Assembly (NCBI GenBank): GCA_012934845.2
Contig: WNNJ02003262.1
Location: 62,001 to 126,000, forward strand
Direction: 5' to 3'
From: Pomphorhynchus laevis
Lineage: Eukaryota; Acanthocephala; Palaeacanthocephala; Echinorhynchida; Pomphorhynchidae
DNA: 64,000 nucleotides
Shown here: positions 32,763-44,073 of the stretch, piece after piece
Layout: every line of letters starts with the position of its first letter
How positions within the stretch are numbered: the stretch's first letter is position 1
Made by a program: the position numbers and the translations under genes
Notes under the pieces: model-generated
Told to the model about the DNA's origin: nothing
Database searches by the model: none
Seen by the model: the letters and a program-made list of their open reading frames with translations, nothing else

Positions 32763-35479
32763 ATGTACTCAACAATATTGGAAAAATACGTAAGTACTAA
32801 TGATTTCAATTTTAGATCTTTTAAATGTAACAGAAAAAATTGTATAGTTTGTGATGTTATAAATAATAACAATTGTATCGTAAGTAATACGACAAACAAA
32901 TGTTTTTCATTAAATATTAATAATAATTGTAACTGCAATACCGCAGGTGTAGTGTATCTAATACAATGCACATGTGGATTGCAATATATAGGAAAAACAT
33001 ATCAAATGTTAAAAACTAGGTTTAGGCAACACATATATAATATACAGCATAATAGTCAAACTATATTTCATAAACATATGAGATTAATAGGACATGATAT
33101 TAAAAACTGTAAATTATTTATTTTAGAACATATTATCGAAGAAAACATTTCAATATTAAATCAAAAACTATTAGGAAAAGAAGATTTTTGGATTAAAACG
33201 CTGAATTCCTTGTACCCATTAGGATTGAATGATGTGGTACAAGGAATTGGCAGAAGTAGTATAATACATAATAAACAACTTTATTATAATAATCCGGTTA
33301 AACGCAAACCAAGAAGTCATGGTGATAAAAGGAATAGGAAAAATAGAGTTAAAAATATTAAAAAAGATATGTATATAAATGAACAATTAGAAATATTAAA
33401 ACAACTTTTAAGTGATAATAAGCTAAAAGATCTTTATGTAAATATAAGAAGTTTTTCTAAAGATATCAAATGTTCAATAAATCAAAAATTAATTTACGAC
33501 TATGATAGGCTAAGTTGTATAATAGACGGTTATTGTAATACAAAATACTATAATCGTACAATAAATGTAAATAATAACAATAGAAAATATACATTAACCA
33601 TAAACTTCATTAATAAATGTATAGATAACATAAATATAGCCGGACTTTTAAATAATTCTAAAAGTAAAGAAATAATAGGGTCAGATTTAAGTAAATATAT
33701 TCCTAAAATAAGGTATAAACTCCTACCACCATTAGGACGAAAAATTTGTAATTATAATAAAGAATTAAAATCAATATGTAACGATAATATTAGAAACATA
33801 ATGGAAACAGAATGCAATTGTAAAAGTCTTAGTTTTGATAAAATAAATGAACATATATGTACCCATAATCTAGAATTAATTGAAAATTGTGAATTAAGAA
33901 AGCTGCTATCGAAAGGGTATAAATATAGATTAAATAACAACAACGACAAAAATAAAATATACAGTTCGTTATATAATAACTTAAATGATTACTTTAGTAA
34001 GCTGATTAATAGTGAAAGCTCGAATATATCTAAGATAAAAATTTGGAAAGATTATATATTTGATAAAATTAAAAATAAAATGAAAATAACAAACAATTAT
34101 AAAAGGAAAGAAAAAATTAATAAAGATATGTATAAAGAACTTAACTAAATTAAAGGATAACTATATAATAACAACTATTGATAAAGCTAGTAATAACTTT
34201 GTCTTCATATGCAAAAAGCTTTATTATGATATACTAATGAAAGAGGTTAATTCTAATGATGTAAATGTAAATCCAACATATGAACGTAGTAAGTTGAGTT
34301 TAGAAACAATTATTACAAGTCACTGTTCTATAATGGATAAAAAGCGTATAAAGGTTGAATTAGATAATAAAACTATACCTATATTATATTGGAATCCAAA
34401 ATTACATAAAAATCCAATGAAACCTAGGTTCATATGTAGTGCGTTTAAATGTACATTAAAACCACTTTCTGTCTATATGAATAAAATGCTTAAAGTAATT
34501 AAAGCACATTTTAAAAAATATTGCAAGGTAATCGAAATTAATACTGGTATAAAACACTATTTCAGTATTAATTCTACAAAAGAATTTTTAGAACAGACAA
34601 AAGGAATAAATTTTCAAAATATAAATACATACGATTTTAGTACGCTTTATACAAATCTAGATTTAGTAGATATTAAAGAAGCGTTAGTAAAATTAATTAA
34701 CCTTATATTCGGAAAAAGATATACATATATATGTTATAATAATTATAAACGCCTATCTAACAAAAATTAAACCATCAAATAAATATAAATATATGGATAA
34801 AATTGAATTAATAGAATCCTTAAATATTTTGATAAATCAAAATTATTTAAAAGTAGGGACATCTATATTTAGACAAGTAAAAGGTGTTCCAATGGGTGGT
34901 AATAGTAGCCCAATTATAGCTGACTTGTTTTTAAGCTTTATAGAATATGAATTTGTTCATAACTGTGTAAAAACTAAATCTAAACAATATAAATATATGA
35001 AATATATGTTTCGATACATTGATGATATATGTGTATTTAATTCTAATAATTTTTATTCAATTAGTGAGCACATTTATCGAGAAAGCCTTATTCTTAACAA
35101 AACCAATATTAATGATAAAGAAGGTGTATATCTAGATATAAACATTAAATTAACATTAACTAAAACTACTATTAATTTATATCGTAAAGATGACATATTT
35201 AAATTTACAAGAAACATATTCTTGCATGAGCATTCATGCATACCATATAATATAAAATATAATACATTAAATAATGAAATTTTAAGAATTGCAACAATAT
35301 GTAATGATATTGACTTTCTTCAAAATCATTTAAATAATTTAATAGATACATATTTTAAACTAGGTTACTATAAAAATAACATCAAGCAGAAAATAGTAAA
35401 ATATATAAATCAACACAATAATATAAAGAATAAATTTAAACTCTTAAGTAGCAAATTTTTATGGATGAATAATAAATAA
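32763..35479 (+). CDS. Naiad GIY-YIG / reverse transcriptase protein, copy B (best plus-strand copy)
   Basis: About 905 residues. Start MYSTILEKYV is shared by all copies with a 5' end. Residues 20-30 FKCNRKNCIVC (C-x4-C-x2-C, the zinc finger known in Naiad/Chlamys proteins), residues 60-130 GIY-YIG nuclease (GVVYLIQC, LQYIGKT, R, H, E in LFILEHI), a basic linker (KRKPRSHGDKRNRK), a long Asn/Lys-rich middle, then RT: YWNPKLHKNP, FICSAFKCTLK, YDFSTLYTNLD (A), GVPMGGNSSPI (B), FRYIDDICVF (C), GVYLDINIKL, and an alpha-helical thumb. Two single-base frame changes, near 34145 and 34745, interrupt it. It should make the enzyme for target-primed reverse transcription. Confidence 0.85.
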
Positions 35480-35492
35480 TATACTGTGCATT

Positions 35493-35633
35493 AGAATAAG
35501 ATACTAGATAGTTATTTCAGAGGAAATACATCATTAGCATGTATTTGGCCCCGCTGCTATGTTGGGTAGATGAGTTAGGGGCCGAAACCTGATAGCATAG
35601 CAGTTCCTCCTGATGACCTCTAATTCTTATTCT
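35493..35633 (+). ncRNA. Naiad post-stop structured RNA (copy 3)
   Basis: 141 bases with all five pairings described for 28441-28581 intact, including the pseudoknot GGCCCC/GGGGCC with CUGCUAUG/CAUAGCAG. It starts 14 bases after the stop codon of copy B. Confidence 0.6.
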
Positions 35634-35850
35634 GATACAACGTCTGTTATTTATTAGTCAATTCATAAAAATGACGTTTGTTTTAAATTTTTTTTTATTT
35701 TTATTTTTTAACATGATTTAAATTATAGAAAATCTAAAAACAATTATTAATTTTATTATTAAATTATTAAATTTTGATTTAGCATTATTATGTTTTGTTT
35801 ATTTTATAATTATATTAAATACCTAGACTCAGTTAGCTGATTTAATTTCA

Positions 35851-36531
35851 TATATCTTATCAATATACAATGATTTGAGATTTTTTCTATGCTCTCACGA
35901 AAAAACACAATTTTTTTATTTTTTTGTTCAAAAAGTAATTTGAATTTGAAATATCTTAAAATTTTGCAATTATAACATATAATTTTTATTGCGTTATCGT
36001 AAACATCACAGTTATTTTGACTTAAGTTGAAAATATTAAAATAGTTGAATCATTCAACTAAAAAGAGTTATTTAAAATGTCTTTTCAAAATATGCATATT
36101 TTTAAGTTTATTTTAATTTTGGTCAAACAATCGATCCCCAATAAGACATTAAATCATTTTGTTGAAACTTATCTTCATTTTTCCTTTTATATTCAATTTC
36201 CTCCTCTCTGCTTGATGTCGGTGGATCTCAACAGTTGAGGTCTTATTTACTGGAATAGTGAATGAGGTCCCAAATTGTTGATGGTCAGTGACATCAAGCG
36301 AAGGGGATGAATGGGGGTAAATATGTGATTAAACTACGCGGTTGCATTTAATAGAACTAAGAGATTCAAAACCGTTTTACTTATAATTTTTTAAAAGGCA
36401 CAACGGTTGCAAATATTTACCGAATAAATAAAATTATTGGCAAGAAAAACAGCCACAGCAAACTGATAACTGTTATCTTGACAAAACTGCTCCACTTTAC
36501 CAATTGCTGAATGGACCGAGCGATATATATA
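35851..36531. other. AT-rich spacer with a hairpin-forming repeat at 36196-36320
   Basis: No gene. 36200-36243 (gcttgatgtc, ctcaacagttgaggtc) and 36266-36312 (gttgatggtcagtgacatca) are imperfect reverse complements, a foldback of about 115 bases that is less AT-rich than its surroundings and resembles a MITE relic. Confidence 0.45.
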
Positions 36532-39454
36532 ACATGCAAACAGTTATCACCCTACCTAAAAAGTTTGTGAGATAAATATATACAATATAAGATATAAAAT
36601 TTGCACGGATTATTACGTTTCAAAATACCATTGTGTCGTGAAATGCGAAGCAGCAACGTTCATCAAAAAATGGATCAAAATTCAGGTAATTATAAGGGAA
36701 TGTTGACTGTATCTACACCAAAGGTGAGTGTTTTGTTATCTAATGATTATGATGGAAAAGGGGTACTTCCCCCATACCCAAGCTGATAAATTTCATAATT
36801 ATAAAACTCTCAGAGCCTATAGAAAGGCACAAATTATACAATTTTTCTTTGCGTAGTTTTGCGGAACAGTTCCGTAACAGAATACTGTTTAACTCGGTTA
36901 GGTATTACGAAACGGAGATCAAAATTTCATTTGCCACCTCAGAATTGGCAAATGCATACAAAGAATTCTTTAATCAAAATCTCACCAAGTTTGGTAGCCT
37001 AACGTCTAAGCCCATCATAGATTCATTGAAAATAACTAATCTTCCTCCACACCTGAAGCAAACAGACTAACGCTCTTTAATTATACTTTAAAGTATCCAA
37101 TTTTCACCCCGTTAAGGGGAAGAATGGGCAATCTATTCCTATTGGTTTTGTCTCGGCGCCCACCGACATTGCCGAGATATTGTCTAAAACATCATGTAAC
37201 CCATTTATGGGTTTTAATTTAAAATTTCTTCTCCTCTCTAACGATGACTTTACGTTCCCCCACTGCAATTTCTGTCATGGATGGGGGCACTGTACCTCAA
37301 TGTGCAAGGAAGAGACGGTTTGTGGATTTTGCTCTTCCAGAAAATGTAAAGACATCGGGGGTCAGTGTCGCTATACCCCCGGTGTGTAAATTGTAATGGT
37401 CCGCATCCATCTTGGTCTAGGAAGTGTGAGGCCTTTAAGGCCTATCGGATAAAATTCTGTAATTCACCGACAATAAAAACTCCTGGCAGCTATGCAGATA
37501 CCAGCGGTAGAATGTCAGACAAGGACATCATACATCTTCTCGACGCTCAAAAACAATCTATGTTGAGACAAATGGAGCAGCTCCTCACAAGTAATTTTGC
37601 TCTGTTATATTCAACTCCAACGTTCCCTCCTTCAGCGATTCCAGTATCAAAGAAACGGGGGCTTCGGCCCACATCGTGACTCCATTGAAGGTTGGCAAAC
37701 TGCTCAAGACCAAGTCCGGAAAGGCCTCCATCATGGGAAATGAAGATGCTGCCCAGGGGCAAGTACCTACCCTAGACGGAGCTAGTGGCGGGAAGGGAAA
37801 CCTTCCTGCACCTAGCTCTGTCTAGGTAGGCAATCCCCTAATCCAACTTATCCATTACAATGCAGAGTGCTCGTGAGCCTTTTTCACTGAATATCCTTCA
37901 GTGGAATTCGGGAGGTGCTTCTGCCCTTAGACTTTTATCTGGTAGAGATGCAGATGTTATAGTCCTTCAGGAGACGCGGTCTATCCGTCTTCCCCAGGAC
38001 ATTACTCGATTTATCCCAAAGCTTATATGTTCCCACTATACTCCGTACATAACCCCACCTCACTCCTCTTCATCTCAGGGACTTTTGACCTTAGTTAATT
38101 GCTCCTTAAGGTCCTTCCTCTTATTAAAATACTCATGTCCAGCCATGTCTTGTTTAGTAGTTTCACTATGTAATAACGGTAATCGCCTCAGTCTAGCCAA
38201 TGTCTACATCCGTCCAGAGGAAATTCACAAGAACGTGACCTCCTGGATAGTATTATTGACAGCGGTTATGGCATGATACTTGGGGATTTCAACGACAGAA
38301 CTGGTCGTTGGATTAAAGCAGCAATTTGCACAGCTAGGAACTGTTATCTTATTCACAAACCGCCTTCCCCTACCTTTCATTGCACATCAACAAATTCTAT
38401 CCTCGACATTTTACTGCTTCACTCGAGGTGGCTGTTAAAACCCCTCTGCACGGAGCAGTCGCGCCAGCAATTGTCCACCTCTCATGACCTAATTCGTTAA
38501 AGAATTGAGGAAGATATGTTGCTTCGAAAAAGGTTTCACTTCGATCCGATCAGAGTGGCCTTATTTCAAGCGGCTATCCAACTCTATCCTATAATAGAAA
38601 ATGAGAGTCTGACCGAATTTATTACCTAACTCTTTTCGCAAGCTACCGCAATTTTATCGACTACCTATAAAAGTCGTATATACAATCCCACTCCGACGAA
38701 ACTCAAGGTCCTAGCGAAACTGCTTAGCATCTCTAATCTCTCTGTTTCCACCAGACAGGATCTCTCGAATGAATACTGGAGCACTAGATATAGGTTCCAG
38801 CTGAGTAGGGATAGGACGAGTATTGCTCGTCTTAATCCTTCTCAGTCTTCCTTTTGGAAGATTTTCAAGAAGGAGAAGTTTGTTTGCTGGAAGGATAGAT
38901 CATTGGGAGGGATAGGGAATGTAGGGTTGATAAAGTTTTGGAGGAGTCGCTAGCCCTACACAACTATAGAGCCACTCAATCACTTCAACCAATCCAGCCT
39001 TGGTGTAACGTCTGGAGTAGAGATCTATCTGTTACGGATATCCTTAACTCATGGAGTCCACTCCCGGGCACCTCCAAATCCGTCGCTCCACTTTCTTCTC
39101 GGATCTGTCAGCTTTTGACAGCTGCTCAGAGAAGAGAGGTGTCCGTCACAATGCTTTTAGCCTCCCCATCCGATGTAGCAGGCATCAATATTAGTAAGCG
39201 TGTTTTTATTCCTAAGAAAAAATCCTGCTTATGCCCTAAAGATTTGCGACCCATTTCGATTCAAAATGCCCTCGTGTCGATTTACGAAAAAGCGCTTGCG
39301 CGTAAAATCCGCGACCATTTAAGTAGGCGTAATTTGATCCCTCCAGGTTTTCATGGGTTTGTCAAAGGTCGCTCGGTTTATTCAGCAGTTGGTGAGGTGG
39401 AGCAGTTTTGTCGGGATAATAGCCATCGTCTAGTTGTGGCTGTTTTCCTCCACT
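36532..39454 (+). mobile_element. LINE-2 copy 2, cut off in RT by a PLE
   Basis: Leader 36532-36840, ORF1 from about 36849 (frames change; knuckles CNFCHGWGHCTSMC at 37265 and CVNCNGPHPSWSRKC at 37385), ORF2 from 37860 (LNILQWNSGGASAL; VIVLQETRS; GDFNDRTG at 38285) into RT, where VVAVFLHFPLHF at 39440-39470 corresponds to the motif A of copy 1 (VAVFLDFSAAF). From about 39455 PLE sequence replaces the rest. A handful of stops and frameshifts. Confidence 0.8.
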
Positions 39455-40125
39455 TTCCGCTGCATTTTCTTAAGTTGAACAGAAACGACCTTCTAACGAA
39501 AACTCCGAAACCTGCGGGTGATTGCCAATATAACACATTTGTCTACCACCCTAAGCTGGACAAGTTGCAACGCGACTTTGTAGCTGCGATTAACACCGTG
39601 GATGCCGATTGTCGATCAACGATTCAACACCCACGTATCGCTTTCCGCAGTAAGAACACTATTGGTAGCCTTATAAAGAAACCTGGGAAAAAATTGGCGG
39701 ACGGCCGCAGCAGGCCATGTGGGGATAAGCGCTGTAAATGTTGCAACGAAATGAATGACACTGATACGTTTTGCAGCACAATTACAAAAGCGAAATATCA
39801 TATTCGCGGTGTGAATACCTGTAAAAGCAAGGGCGTTGTTTACCTCGCAATGTGTGAGGCTTGTTCGTATATGTATGTGGGTCAAACTGATGGTCAGATA
39901 AATATTCGCACCCTCACAAGACGATGTGATATATCACATAATAGGCCTAAGAATGATAAGGCAGCGAGGCATTGCATTGAGAACCCTAACCATCAGATGC
40001 GTACAACGATATTAGAATCCAACATTTTGGATACAGCGAAACGTAAAGAGCGGGAGTTATATTGGATTGAACAGTTGATGGCAGATCGCCACTTAAACAG
40101 TGAGCACATCTACCACCTGCCCTAA
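38938..40125 (+). CDS. Chimeric open frame: LINE-2 RT N-part fused to PLE GIY-YIG
   Basis: One uninterrupted 395-codon frame. Residues 1-175 are LINE-2 ORF2 up to RT motif A; residues 180-395 are the C-terminal part of a PLE: a linker with RCKCCNEM (Cys cluster), GVVYLAMCEACSYMYVGQTD (GIY-YIG), RRCDISHNR, AARHCIENPNHQM and E..LYWIEQLM, ending at the stop. The PLE insertion happened to keep the frame. There is no start of its own and no sign that it is translated, so I treat it as a chance fusion unless expression is shown. Confidence 0.6.
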   Translation: MEESLALHNYRATQSLQPIQPWCNVWSRDLSVTDILNSWSPLPGTSKSVAPLSSRICQLLTAAQRREVSVTMLLASPSDVAGINISKRVFIPKKKSCLCPKDLRPISIQNALVSIYEKALARKIRDHLSRRNLIPPGFHGFVKGRSVYSAVGEVEQFCRDNSHRLVVAVFLHFPLHFLKLNRNDLLTKTPKPAGDCQYNTFVYHPKLDKLQRDFVAAINTVDADCRSTIQHPRIAFRSKNTIGSLIKKPGKKLADGRSRPCGDKRCKCCNEMNDTDTFCSTITKAKYHIRGVNTCKSKGVVYLAMCEACSYMYVGQTDGQINIRTLTRRCDISHNRPKNDKAARHCIENPNHQMRTTILESNILDTAKRKERELYWIEQLMADRHLNSEHIYHLP

Positions 40126-40330
40126 TACAGGTGGTAGATCTGTGCACATCGACCACTGTTTTGCCTTGCTTTCTGAATATAATTTTCATTATGAATTTAT
40201 TATGAATTGATAACTTATTTTTTTATGAATTGTAGATATTGCGTGGAACTTCCACTGAAGAAGAGCTGTGCCCGAAAGCTATGGAAATTAAAATAATATA
40301 CACTGCTTTTTGCTTTAATTGTGCTAGTTT
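39455..40330 (+). mobile_element. PLE 3' end with complete GIY-YIG domain and tail
   Basis: 5'-truncated PLE: linker, Cys cluster RCKCC, full GIY-YIG nuclease (39830-40080), stop at 40125, then the tail with CUGAAGA-A-GAGCU..AGCU-AUGGAAAUU (40250-40290). The CC-type Cys cluster before GIY resembles the Neptune-like PLE group; the clade is a guess. RT is lost. Confidence 0.75.
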
Positions 40331-40480
40331 TAACTAAACAACCAACAATATATATACATATCTAGTAGTAAAATAATTGTTTGGCTATTTACTACCTTGG
40401 ATATTATATATATAATTAGAGTGAGAGTGTAACCGACTCCGGGATCCAGAATTGAATGCTTCCATACAAGTATTGTTAGT
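40331..40480. other. AT-rich spacer
   Basis: Short AT-rich join between two PLE pieces; nothing recognisable. Confidence 0.4.
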
Positions 40481-40600
40481 AAAATAAACCGGAAAAGGTA
40501 AAGATCAAAAATATTTTTTTTATTTAATTGTACAAATCCGAGTTTTAGCCTTCGGCGATACTGCCTTCTTCAGAATATGATTGTACAAATTTCTAAACTA
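40481..40600 (-). mobile_element. PLE tail, inverted
   Basis: On the minus strand: CUGAAGA-A-GGC-aguauc-GCC-GAAGGCUAAAA (complement of about 40535-40577). It directly precedes, in opposite orientation, the PLE fragment at 40640, the facing-tail arrangement seen also at 13.3, 26.7 and 54.97 kb. Confidence 0.6.
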
Positions 40601-40639
40601 TAGCTACATATATGCCTTGCACTTTTTATATATTTCTAC

Positions 40640-41251
40640 GGTAGGCGGCATCGGTAAGAAATGAGAATGAATTATTTACAGTTTTGGATTATCATCCAGC
40701 ATTAGTGGGAATTCAAACCGATGTAAACCGGGCTATTAGTCCCTTAGAGCTTAATCGCGACATTGAAATTCGTCGTCCTCGCATCGGTTATCGAACAGCG
40801 TACAATTTGCAACGAATTCTAAATTCAGCTAAAACAGAGAAAGGCACAAGTGGCAAATGTAACGATAAACGCTGTAAATGTTGTGCTAATATGAACGTCT
40901 CAAACAGCTTTAACAGTTCAATAACTAAGATGCAATATTCTATAAAAGGAACACACACTTGTAAGTCTAGCAATATCATATGCTTGTACGAATGTATGGA
41001 GTGCCAACAACAGTATATCGGCGAAACATCAGGACAGATGAACATTCGCATGAACAATAGACGTTCTGACGTAAAATCAAAGCACATCGGCAGGGATGGT
41101 GGTGCAAACACATGATAGAGAATAGCAATCACTCAATGAACGTAAATTTTAAGAAGCGGCTTTTCATGTGATGCAAAAAGAAAGAATGCAGAGCAGCGGT
41201 GGTTAGCACAATTAATGTGTGATAAAACACTAAATACGTTCCATCGTTGCC
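40640..41251 (+). mobile_element. PLE fragment with GIY-YIG domain
   Basis: Frame 40684-41115 encodes the pre-nuclease linker (RRPRIGYRTAYNLQRILN), Cys cluster CNDKRCKCCANM, and IICLYECMECQQQYIGETSG (GIY-YIG), then a frame change and NSNHSMNVNF plus QLMCDKTLN, the C-terminus. It is a relative of, not a copy of, the element at 39455. At 41252 it is joined to a Naiad end in the middle of its last codons. Confidence 0.75.
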
Positions 41252-41590
41252 GCAAGCAGAAAATAGTAAAATATATAAATCAACACAATAATATAAAGAA
41301 TAAATTTAAACTCTTAAGTGGCAAATTTTTATGGATGAATAATAAATAATATACTTTGTATTAGAATAAGATACTATATAATCAAATTTCATCAGAGGAA
41401 ATACGTTCTTAACAAGTATTTGGTCCCGCTGCTATGTTTGTTAGAAGAGTTAGGGGCCGAAACCTGATAGCATAGCAGTTCCTCCTGATGACCTCTAATT
41501 CATATTATAATACAATGTCAGTTATTTATTAGTTAATTCATAAAAATGAGTTTTATGTTAAATTTTAATTTTTTATTTTAACTTAATATA
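41252..41590 (+). mobile_element. Naiad 3' end, + strand, tail-to-tail with copy C
   Basis: Last about 28 codons of the Naiad gene (stop near 41349), structured RNA at 41363-41512 and the start of the AT-rich end. Near 41590 it meets the end of minus-strand copy C, so the two elements face each other tail to tail. Confidence 0.8.
41363..41512 (+). ncRNA. Naiad post-stop structured RNA (copy 4, variant)
   Basis: A slightly diverged version: the first pseudoknot strand is GGUCCC, still pairing with GGGGCC through a G-U pair; the hairpin is AAAUAC-loop-GUAUUU with a wholly different loop; CUGCUAUG/CAUAGCAG and AGAGG/CCUCU are unchanged. Stems kept while loops change is what selection on structure would give. 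Confidence 0.6.
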
Positions 41591-43881
41591 AAAATTAAAT
41601 CAGCTAACTAAGTCTACGTATTGTTATATAATTATAAAATAAACAAAACATAATAATGCTAAATCAAAATTTAATAATTAAATAATAAAATTAATAATTG
41701 TTTTTAGATTTTCTATAATTTTAATCAAGTTAAAAAATAAAAATTTAAAATAAAATTTAAAATAAACGTCATTTTTATGAATTGACTAATAAATAACAGA
41801 CGTTGTATCAGAATAAGAATTAGAGGTCATCAGGAGGAACTGCTATGCTATCAGGTTTCGGCCCCTAACTCCTCTACCCAACATAGCAGCGGGGCCAAAT
41901 ACATGCTAATGATGTATTTCCTCTGAAATAACTATCTAGTATATGATTCTAATGCAAAGTATATTATTTATTATTCATCCATAAAAATTTGCCACTAAGG
42001 AGTTTAAATTTATTCTTTATATTATTGTGTTGATTTATATATTTTACTATTTTCTGCTTGATGTTATTTTTATAGTAACCTAGTTTAAAATATGTATCTA
42101 TTAAATTATTTAAATGATTTTGAAGAAAGTCAATATCATTACATATTGTTGCAATTCCTTAAAATTTCATTATTTAATGTATTATATTTTATATTATATG
42201 GTATGCATGAATGCTCATGCAAAAATATGTTTCTTGTAAATTTAAATATGTCATCTTTACGATATAAATTAATAGTAGTTTTAGTTAATGTTAATTTAAT
42301 GTTCATATCTAGATATACACCTTCTTTATCATCAATATTGGTTTTTAAGAATAAGGCTTTCTGGATAAATGTGCTCACTAATTTAACAAAAAATTATTAG
42401 AATTAAATACACATATATCATCAATGTATCGAAACATATATTTCATATATTTATATTGTTTAGATTTAGTTTTTACACAGTTATGAACAAATTCATATTC
42501 TATAAAGCTTAAAAACAAGTCAGCTATAATTGGGCTACTATTACCACCCATTGGAACACCTTTTACTTGTCTAAATATAGATGTCCCTACTTTTAAATAA
42601 TTTTGATTTATCAAAATATTTAAGGATTCTATTAATTCAATTTTATCCATATATTTATATTTATTTGATGGTTTAATTTTTGTTAGATAGGCGTTATAAT
42701 TATTAAAACATATATATGTATATCTTTTTCCGAATATAAGATTAATTAATTTTACTAACGCTTCTTTAATATCTACGAAATCCAGATTTGTATAAAGCGT
42801 ACTAAAATCGTATGTATTTATATTTTGAAAATTTATTCCTTTTGTCTGTTCTAAAAATTCTTTTGTAGAATTAATACTGAAATAGTGTTTAATACCAGTA
42901 TTAATTTCGATTACCTTGCAATATTTTTTAAAATGTGCTTTAATTACTTTAAGTATTTTATTCATATAAACAGAAAGTGGTTTTAATGTATATTTAAACG
43001 CACTACATATGAACCTAGGTTCTTTTGGATTTTTATGTAATTTTGGATTCCAATATAATATAGGTATAGTTTTATTATCTAATTCAACCTTTATACCCTT
43101 TTTATCCATTATAGAACAGTGACTTGTAATAATTGTTTCTAAACTCAACTCACTACATTCATATGCTGGATTTACATTTAAATCATTAGAATTAACCTCT
43201 TTCATTAGTATATCATAATAAAGCTTTTTGCATATGAAGACAAAGTTATTACTAGCTTTATCAATAGTTGTTATTATATAGTTATCCTTTAATTTAGTAA
43301 GTTCTTTATACATATCTTTATTAATTTTATCTTTCCTTTTATAATTGTTTGTTATTTTCATTTTATTTTTAATTTTATCAAATATATAATCTTTCCAAAT
43401 TTTTATCTTAGATATATTCGAGCTTTCACTATTAATCAGCTTACTAAAGTAATCATTTAAGTTATTATATAACGAACTGTATATTTTATTTTTGTCGTTG
43501 TTGTTATTTAATCTATATTTATACCCTTTCGATAGCAGCTTTCTTAATTCACAATTTTCAATTAATTCTAGATTATGGGTACATATATGTTCATTTATTT
43601 TATCAAAACTAAGACTTTTACAATTGCATTCTGTTTCCATTATGTTTCTAATATTATCGTTACATATTGATTTTAATTCTTTATTATAATTACAAATTTT
43701 TCGTCCTAATGGTGGTAGGAGTTTATACCTTATTTTAGGAATATATTTACTTAAATCTGACCCTATTATTTCTTTACTTTAAGAATTATTTAAAAGTCCG
43801 GCTATATTTATGTTATCTATACATTTATTAATGAAGTTTATGGTTAATGTATATTTTATATTGTTATTATTTACATTTATT
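41590..43881 (-). mobile_element. Naiad PLE copy C, 3' part (split by RLE copy 2)
   Basis: Minus strand: AT-rich end 41590-41810, structured RNA 41811-41950, then the gene from its stop (near 41968) back through RT (complement of 42378-43640) to the middle region. The remaining 5' part is at 47233-48465. It has small frame changes near 42170, 42345-42380 (shared with copy D) and 43780. Confidence 0.85.
41811..41950 (-). ncRNA. Naiad post-stop structured RNA (copy 5)
   Basis: Minus-strand copy with all internal stems intact; the outermost stem has one changed base. Layout as at 28441-28581. Confidence 0.6.
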
Positions 43882-43966
43882 TGAGTTCAAACTATCTTGA
43901 TACCTATCAACTACTTAAATTTGAGATAAAATAACATACAATCTAAAGTAAATACACAAATTACAA

Positions 43967-44027
43967 TAAATAACATACAATAAAATAACATACAATAAAA
44001 TAACATACAATAAAATAACATACAAAA
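43967..44027 (+). repeat. 15-base tandem repeat in RLE leader
   Basis: About four copies of a 15-base unit (taaaataacatacaa) upstream of the RLE gene. Leader repeats are common in non-LTR elements and may act in transcription; no function is shown here. Confidence 0.65.
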
Positions 44028-44073
44028 GCCTTATTCGTTTGGTGCAATTCAATTCTGTTCTTAAACAAAATAA

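Larger units (their letters stand above)
32334..35850 (+). mobile_element. Naiad PLE copy B (full length, tandem)
   Basis: Second complete unit, joined head to tail with copy A: leader 32334-32762, gene 32763-35479, structured RNA 35493-35633, AT-rich end to about 35850. Beyond it unrelated sequence begins. Very similar to copy A but without the UGA in RYIDD. A recent array, judging by the few differences. Confidence 0.9.

Noticed and set aside
35520-35610. HDV-like ribozyme in the Naiad tail
   Set aside because: The interleaved stems recall P1/P2 of HDV, but I see no P3 or P4 stem between the strands and no fitting catalytic C.
43492-43689. 65-codon frame MSLLLFNLYLY (also at 30.2, 33.75, 50.4, 53.9 kb)
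   Set aside because: It is the antisense of the Asn/Lys-rich middle of the Naiad protein in every copy; recurrence is due to copy number.
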